From the NCBI RefSeq assembly GCF_000178475.1, contig NZ_ADNY01000025.1, forward strand, positions 1-19,756: DNA of 19,756 bases, given 5' to 3'. Shown one piece after another: positions 15,621-19,756 of the stretch (positions within the stretch are counted from its first letter, which is position 1; every line of letters starts with the position of its first letter). The stretch comes from Lactobacillus amylolyticus DSM 11664 (GTDB lineage: Bacteria; Bacillota; Bacilli; Lactobacillales; Lactobacillaceae). Position numbers and translations under genes: made by a program. The notes beneath the pieces were generated by a model. The model had not been told where the DNA came from. It saw only the letters and a program-made list of their open reading frames with translations, and searched no databases.

Positions 15621-16568
15621 ATGACAATTCCTGTCTTTTACAGCATCAGCGATGATTTTACGAAATATGCCGCTGTTTCACTTTATTCCTTAATTAAAAA
15701 AGCAGATCCAAACACTGACTATACCGTTTATTTTTTAAACCAAGATTTGTCTGATAAGCATAAAGGCGATCTAATGGCGATGGCAACTGAAAATGTGCAC
15801 GTTAAGTTTTTCCACATCAATAATGAACTCGTTGCCCCAATTAAAAACCGAAAAGAAAATTTTTTGCGGGCCGACTTTTTCACACCGTCCATCTTCTACC
15901 GTCTCTTTATTCCGGAATTATTCCCGCAATATGACAAGGCGATCTATATTGACAGCGATACAGTACTAAATGATGATATTGCCAAGCTTTATCAAACCGA
16001 TTTAGGCAATAATTTATTCGGTGCCTGCACGGATTCATCAATTCAGTTTGTCGAAAAAATGCTTTTCTATATTAAATATGTTTTGGATCTTGATCCTAAG
16101 AAATACATTAATTCCGGCATGTTGGTAATGAACTGTAATTCCTTCCGCGACAAGCACTTCATCGATCACTTCATGGACTTATTGACCAAGTACCATTTCG
16201 ACTGCATTGCACCTGACCAGGATTATTTAAATGAATTAGGCGAAAACAGTATTTTGCACCTTGATCCTCGTTGGGACGCAATGCCGAATGAAAATACACC
16301 TGAAATAAAAGATCCAGGTTTAATTCACTACAATTTATTCTTTAAGCCTTGGCACTTTACCAATGTTCAATATGAGAAATATTTCTGGGAAAACGCTCGA
16401 CAAACAAAGTTCTATTCTGAATTGAAGCAAGAATTAGATAATTATACTGACCAAGAGCGCGAGCAGGATCGCAATAAGTTAAACCATATGCTTGAAAAAG
16501 CCGATGTAACTGCCCGTGATCCCCACAATTGGGCTCAGATTAAGAAACAAGGTTCGGTGGCATTATGA
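15621..16568 (+). CDS. Family 8 glycosyltransferase
   Basis: A 315-residue GT8 enzyme. Seen: N-terminal VFYSISDDFTKYAAVSLYSL as in bacterial LPS/teichoic-type galactosyltransferases, acceptor-side RADFFTPSIFYRLFIPELF, metal motif YIDSDTVL (D111, D113), INSGMLVMN, APDQDYLN and LIHYNLFFKPWHF. All the standard elements are there, in the usual order and length. AAGGAG ribosome site 8 bases before the ATG and 14 bases after the previous stop; the stop overlaps the next start as ATGA, so the two are translationally coupled. Likely role: second sugar in a glycolipid or other envelope glycan. Donor and acceptor unknown. Confidence 0.92.
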   Translation: MTIPVFYSISDDFTKYAAVSLYSLIKKADPNTDYTVYFLNQDLSDKHKGDLMAMATENVHVKFFHINNELVAPIKNRKENFLRADFFTPSIFYRLFIPELFPQYDKAIYIDSDTVLNDDIAKLYQTDLGNNLFGACTDSSIQFVEKMLFYIKYVLDLDPKKYINSGMLVMNCNSFRDKHFIDHFMDLLTKYHFDCIAPDQDYLNELGENSILHLDPRWDAMPNENTPEIKDPGLIHYNLFFKPWHFTNVQYEKYFWENARQTKFYSELKQELDNYTDQEREQDRNKLNHMLEKADVTARDPHNWAQIKKQGSVAL

Positions 16569-17431
16569 TTATTGGAGATAATCGCGAACAAGTAATTAAG
16601 AATATTCAGACCGCTGCTAATAAGCGAGATTTCACAGCCAAGGTTGAAATCGGTGATCCGGTGATGAGCTTGGACGAACGCTTAAAGCTAGTTAATAACT
16701 TTTGGCAACATCAGAATACTATTTACAGCAAGCTAAACAACGGAATTGGACATTTAATGCTCAATGTTTTGGCCAAAACCATTACCAGCACTACTGAATT
16801 CGTTGGAACTGAAAATTTGCGTGACTTGCCTCGTGGCGGTGCAATCATCACTTCTAATCACTTCAATCAGCTCGATGCATTAACTATTAAAACTTTGGCC
16901 AATAAGGAACATCATAAGCTTTCCATCGTAATTGAAGATACTAATTTGATGCTTCCTGGGATTCTCAGATATTTGATGAATTATGTTGGAACGATTCCTT
17001 TAGTTAACAGTCCTAATTATATTGGCAACGACTTCATCAAGCATTTGCATCATGCCCTAGATCAAGATAATTGGGTCCTTATTTACCCTGAACAAGAGAT
17101 GTGGTGGAATTACCGCAAGCCGAGAAAACTCCAGCGAGGGGCCTATTATTTTGCAGCTAAGCAAAATGTCCCAGTTATCTCTACTTTCGTTGAAATTCAA
17201 CCTTTATCTAAATTGGAAAAGAAAGATCCTAATTTTTATCAAACTAAATATATCGTGCACGTTTTGCCAGTAATTTATCCGGACGTAAAATTGAGTTTAC
17301 AAGCTCGTTCAGAAAAGATGAAGCAACAAGACTATCAGCAAAAAGTTGCGGCCTATGAAAAAATATATGGTAAAAAATTAGACTATGACTTCACAGCCTG
17401 GGATATCGCGGGTTGGCGCGGTAAACTTTAA
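16565..17431 (+). CDS. PlsC-like acyltransferase
   Basis: A 288-residue protein of the lysophospholipid acyltransferase superfamily. Motif I is the canonical HX4D (SNHFNQLD, H99 and D104), followed by the middle motif VGTIPLVNS and motif III IYPEQEMWW (P175, E176) and a Pro-containing NVPVIST strand. It has an N-terminal extension of about 70 residues and lacks a clear membrane helix. It overlaps the preceding GT8 gene by four bases. With the acyltransferase at 14012 it frames the two glycosyltransferases; the two acyltransferases share only motifs and differ in motif I spacing, which suggests two different acylation steps or acceptors. Confidence 0.88.
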   Translation: MIIGDNREQVIKNIQTAANKRDFTAKVEIGDPVMSLDERLKLVNNFWQHQNTIYSKLNNGIGHLMLNVLAKTITSTTEFVGTENLRDLPRGGAIITSNHFNQLDALTIKTLANKEHHKLSIVIEDTNLMLPGILRYLMNYVGTIPLVNSPNYIGNDFIKHLHHALDQDNWVLIYPEQEMWWNYRKPRKLQRGAYYFAAKQNVPVISTFVEIQPLSKLEKKDPNFYQTKYIVHVLPVIYPDVKLSLQARSEKMKQQDYQQKVAAYEKIYGKKLDYDFTAWDIAGWRGKL

Positions 17432-17467
17432 AAAAGATTGAATTTATTATATATTCAATCTTTTTTT
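17431..17467. terminator. Terminator of the acyltransferase/glycosyltransferase operon
   Basis: Arms AAAAAGATTGAAT and ATTCAATCTTTTT with a nine-base loop and a T-run; starts at the stop codon of the last gene. Confidence 0.9.
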
Positions 17468-17468
17468 A

Positions 17469-17497
17469 TTTGCAGTAGATATATTTTCTTTTATAAT
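17469..17497 (+). promoter_or_regulatory. Promoter of the LysR-type gene
   Basis: TTTGCA (17469-17474) and a perfect TATAAT (17492-17497), spacer 17 bases, leader about 37 bases to the ATG at 17540. The promoter looks intact although the gene is broken. Confidence 0.6.
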
Positions 17498-17539
17498 TAA
17501 CATGGAGCTGGAATGAATATATTGTGAGGGGTGTCCACC

Positions 17540-18424
17540 ATGAATTTGCGTCAATTGTAATACTTTAAAGAATTAGTCGAACAAAAACAATTCCTTAAAG
17601 CTGCAAGAAATTTAAACATATCACAGCCTAGTTTATCTAATTCCTTAAAATCGCTAGAAACGGAGTTAGGTTGCCAATTGGTCAACCGTAGTGGTGGTAA
17701 GGTATTTTTAACAGAATACGGCAAGATTTTTTATAAAACCGCAATTGAATCTGTTTCTTCTATTGAAGATGCTAAGCTCGAAATCGAACGCCAAAAGTTA
17801 CGCGAAAAGAATATTGTAGCAATTGCAAGTATCCCAACATCCTTTAATACTTTTTTACTGTCCACCATCAAGGAATATCAAAAAGAAAGCAGTACGCAAG
17901 CTAAATTTTTCTTTGATGATGCTCTTTCACCTGAAATTTGCGAAGGTCTTCGCTCAGGTAAATACGACTTGGGTATTTGTTCAAAAGATGAAAATTATTC
18001 CGATTTAACTTTTCTACCGCTTTACAATGAGGAGCTTGTTTTAATCACTAAGAAAAATAATGAATTAGCTCAAAAAGACAAAGTCAGTTTGAAAGATTTA
18101 GATAATGAAGATATTTACACATATTCGACTAAATCGACTTTAGGTAAGAACATTACTACGGCAATTACCGCTAAAAACAAAAATATAAAAATTCATAATT
18201 TTGCTAAGGATGAGCTAAGCCTGGCCAGTTCAGTAATTGCAAATGACCTTAAGGCTTTAATTGTTAAAAGCGTCTTCTTAGATCATTTTGATCTTAAACA
18301 AATTCAAGTGGATCTGCCACGTAATACAAGACAAGTTTACTTAGCTTATAATAAGCAAAATATAAAGAACCAGGAAGTTAAAAATCTAATTAATTATCTG
18401 AAAAACAAAAAGGGATCTAAATAG
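17540..18424 (+). pseudogene. LysR family transcriptional regulator, nonsense codon at position 7
   Basis: Apart from one codon this is an intact LysR-type regulator of 294 residues. It starts MNLRQL, then has TAA at 17558-17560 and goes on in the same frame with YFKELVEQK, the helix-turn-helix (AARNLNISQPSLSNSLKSLE) and a substrate-binding domain from about 90 to the end. The family has Gln or similar at codon 7 (LRQLQYF), so a CAA to TAA change is the simple explanation. The ribosome site GAGGGG and the promoter are intact. Re-initiation at TTG 17678 would skip the DNA-binding domain, so any product could not work as a regulator. The gene converges on brnQ, also decayed, and may once have controlled it. 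Confidence 0.9.
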
Positions 18425-18435
18425 ATCCCTTTTTT
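18407..18435. terminator. Bidirectional terminator between the LysR and brnQ pseudogenes
   Basis: Arms AAAAAGGGATCT and AGATCCCTTTTTT with a four-base loop; includes the stop codon of the LysR gene and faces the end of brnQ. Confidence 0.85.
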
Positions 18436-18436
18436 A

Positions 18437-19692
18437 CTACTTTGCTTTTTCTTGAATTTTGAAAACGATCGTACCGGTGATTAAACCAACAATCATTGGA
18501 ATGAACCACGATAATCCTTCGTTAGCTAGCGGCAGCATATTTCTAACATGCGCGATCGCAAGCCCAAAACTGCTTTTACTTACAACGGCTGGCATATTAA
18601 CAATCATATCCATAATTGCCGGAACCAAAGTAAATAGAACACTGATTACCATAAACCGTTCGATTCTTTTTAAAGAAATGAGTAAATACGACCAAAATAA
18701 TTAAAATGATGGAAATTGGATACAGCAGCATTAAAATGCAGGCTGTGACCAGGAAATGATCGTCTCAAGGCCAACATTGGCGAATAAGAAGGCACTGATG
18801 CTAGTAATAGCCAACCAACCATGATAACTAATTTTAGAAAAATGTTTATGAAAGTCTTGCGCAAAAGCAGCAACTAGAGAATTGCTTGACCAATTTTACC
18901 GGCATAGCTTTGAACAATTTGAGAAAATGCGGTTCCTCCGTCAGCTGAACCAGGCAACTCTGCCAAGAGACATTGCACCAATCGCAATGCTTTTATCTTC
19001 CCTTTTACCCATTTGACGAATGGCCGTGATAATCGTTACACCGAACGCTAACCCGGCTAGAGCATCCATTGTGTTATAGCCTTGTAAAAAGCCATTCATA
19101 ACGGCTCCAGACGATGTTAAATAGTCTGTGGTGCTTTTAACAGTATTAGGATTCTCTATTGGAAAAAGGAAAGCAACTATGAATACCAAGAATAGCAACA
19201 CAAGAAAAATCGAATTGAGAATTTTTCCTAAATTATCCAAAATATTGCTTTGATTATAAGAAATAAGGTAAGTAAATATAAAAAATAAGGTTGAAAATAT
19301 CAACAACCCTAATTTTTGGTAATTACTAGGGATAAACGGCGCTATTCCAACTGTATAAAAAACAGTCGCAGTTCTCGGAGTTCCAAATAATGGACCAATA
19401 GTTAAGTGAATTAAGGTCATAAAAATCAATGCAATGTAGATCCAAAAGGTAATCCAATTTCATATACTCCATTTGCATGAATCAAGGCAATTGCCAAAAT
19501 TGATAATAAAGGCAACAGCACGGCCGTAATTAAAAAACCAAGTGCGGCTAAAAACCAATTATGTCCTGCAATTTATCCTAAATGAAGTGGGAAAATCAAG
19601 TTCTCAGCACCAAAAAATAGAGCAAAAATCATCGAGCTGATTACAAAGTAATCTTTTTTTAGTTCTCGTTCTAAAGTTTTTAAATCTTCCAT
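18437..19692 (-). pseudogene. brnQ: Branched-chain amino acid carrier BrnQ, heavily disrupted
   Basis: BrnQ is a 12-helix sodium- or proton-coupled carrier of Leu, Ile and Val, about 440 residues. The gene opens with a good AGGAG site and [20 protein letters not shown], then reads [18 protein letters not shown] and meets TAA at 19573-19575, where the family has Gln (LGQIAG). The frame goes on (IAGHNWFLAALGF) to about 19445, shifts into LIFMTLIHLTIGPLFGTPRT, which stays open to MSLGRVAW, and shifts again near 18955 (LPGSADGGTAFSQ), near 18880 (SLVAAFAQDFHKHF), near 18732 (MLLYPISIILIILVVF) and near 18645 (VISVLFTLVPAIMDM), ending FKIQEKAK. So one nonsense codon and five frameshifts can be counted. 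All pieces are colinear and nearly complete, which points to recent decay by small indels, not by insertion. Confidence 0.92.
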
Positions 19693-19756
19693 TATTTCAA
19701 CTCCTTTAATTAGTTATTAATTTTGCCATATTTTTCTCAGCAAATCTACAAAAACC

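Noticed and set aside
17678..18424. A shorter functional LysR protein starting at TTG 17678
   Set aside because: It would lack the whole helix-turn-helix, there is no ribosome site, and the upstream frame clearly codes for the missing domain.
18670..18873. Open minus-strand frame of 67 codons inside brnQ
   Set aside because: Only the wrong-frame reading of the shifted brnQ sequence; the true frame gives SLVAAFAQDFHKHF and ANVGLETIISWSQ.
19573..19575. Recoding of TAA as Gln in LysR and BrnQ genes
   Set aside because: TAA is the normal stop for most intact genes in the window, and brnQ also has several frameshifts, so plain decay is the better explanation.
19693..19756. T-box or other riboswitch upstream of brnQ
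   Set aside because: Only 64 bases are available and show no T-box consensus or terminator; only a plain ribosome site and a weak promoter-like TTGCTG are seen.

Overview
The window looks like a chromosomal segment of a low-GC lactobacillus of the acidophilus group, most likely Lactobacillus helveticus or a very close relative. Three things point there: a complete wal (yyc) operon ending in htrA with rlmH beyond it; an operon of two ABC-type genes plus pepI, the arrangement described for the L. helveticus proline iminopeptidase; and a SLAP-type surface protein. Several genes have decayed in the midst of intact neighbours, which fits a dairy-adapted species. The species assignment is inference.

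Layout. 22-963: an AraC-type regulator (minus). 1096-3980 region: an operon with a double-ATPase ECF subunit, an ECF T subunit and proline iminopeptidase (plus), closed by a bidirectional terminator. 4035-5457: two wrecks on the minus strand, a SLAP-domain surface protein (one nonsense codon, one frameshift, lost start) and the C-terminal part of an Rgg-like regulator. 5491-5970: rlmH. 5971-6459: a gene-free stretch carrying a cluster of DnaA boxes. 6460-13127: htrA, walJ, walI, walH, walK and walR, all minus, transcribed from a clear promoter before walR. walJ has lost about 95 internal codons in frame. 13259-13870: two tRNA-Lys(CTT) genes in direct orientation, separated by a 74-codon gene of unknown function; the first copy has a base change that breaks an anticodon-stem pair. 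14012-17431: a four-gene operon, acyltransferase, GT8 glycosyltransferase, GT8 glycosyltransferase, acyltransferase. 17540-18424: a LysR regulator gene stopped at codon 7. 18437-19692: a heavily frameshifted brnQ transporter gene.

How the parts work together. WalR/WalK is the essential cell-wall two-component system; WalH and WalI are its membrane modulators, and HtrA is the surface quality-control protease. The acyltransferase/glycosyltransferase operon just beyond probably builds or decorates a lipid-linked glycan of the envelope; its product is unknown and it is the best candidate here for an undescribed pathway. PepI and brnQ belong to peptide and branched-chain amino acid nutrition, where dairy lactobacilli show redundancy and loss. 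The DnaA-box cluster lies away from any dnaA gene in the window and may titrate or spread DnaA.
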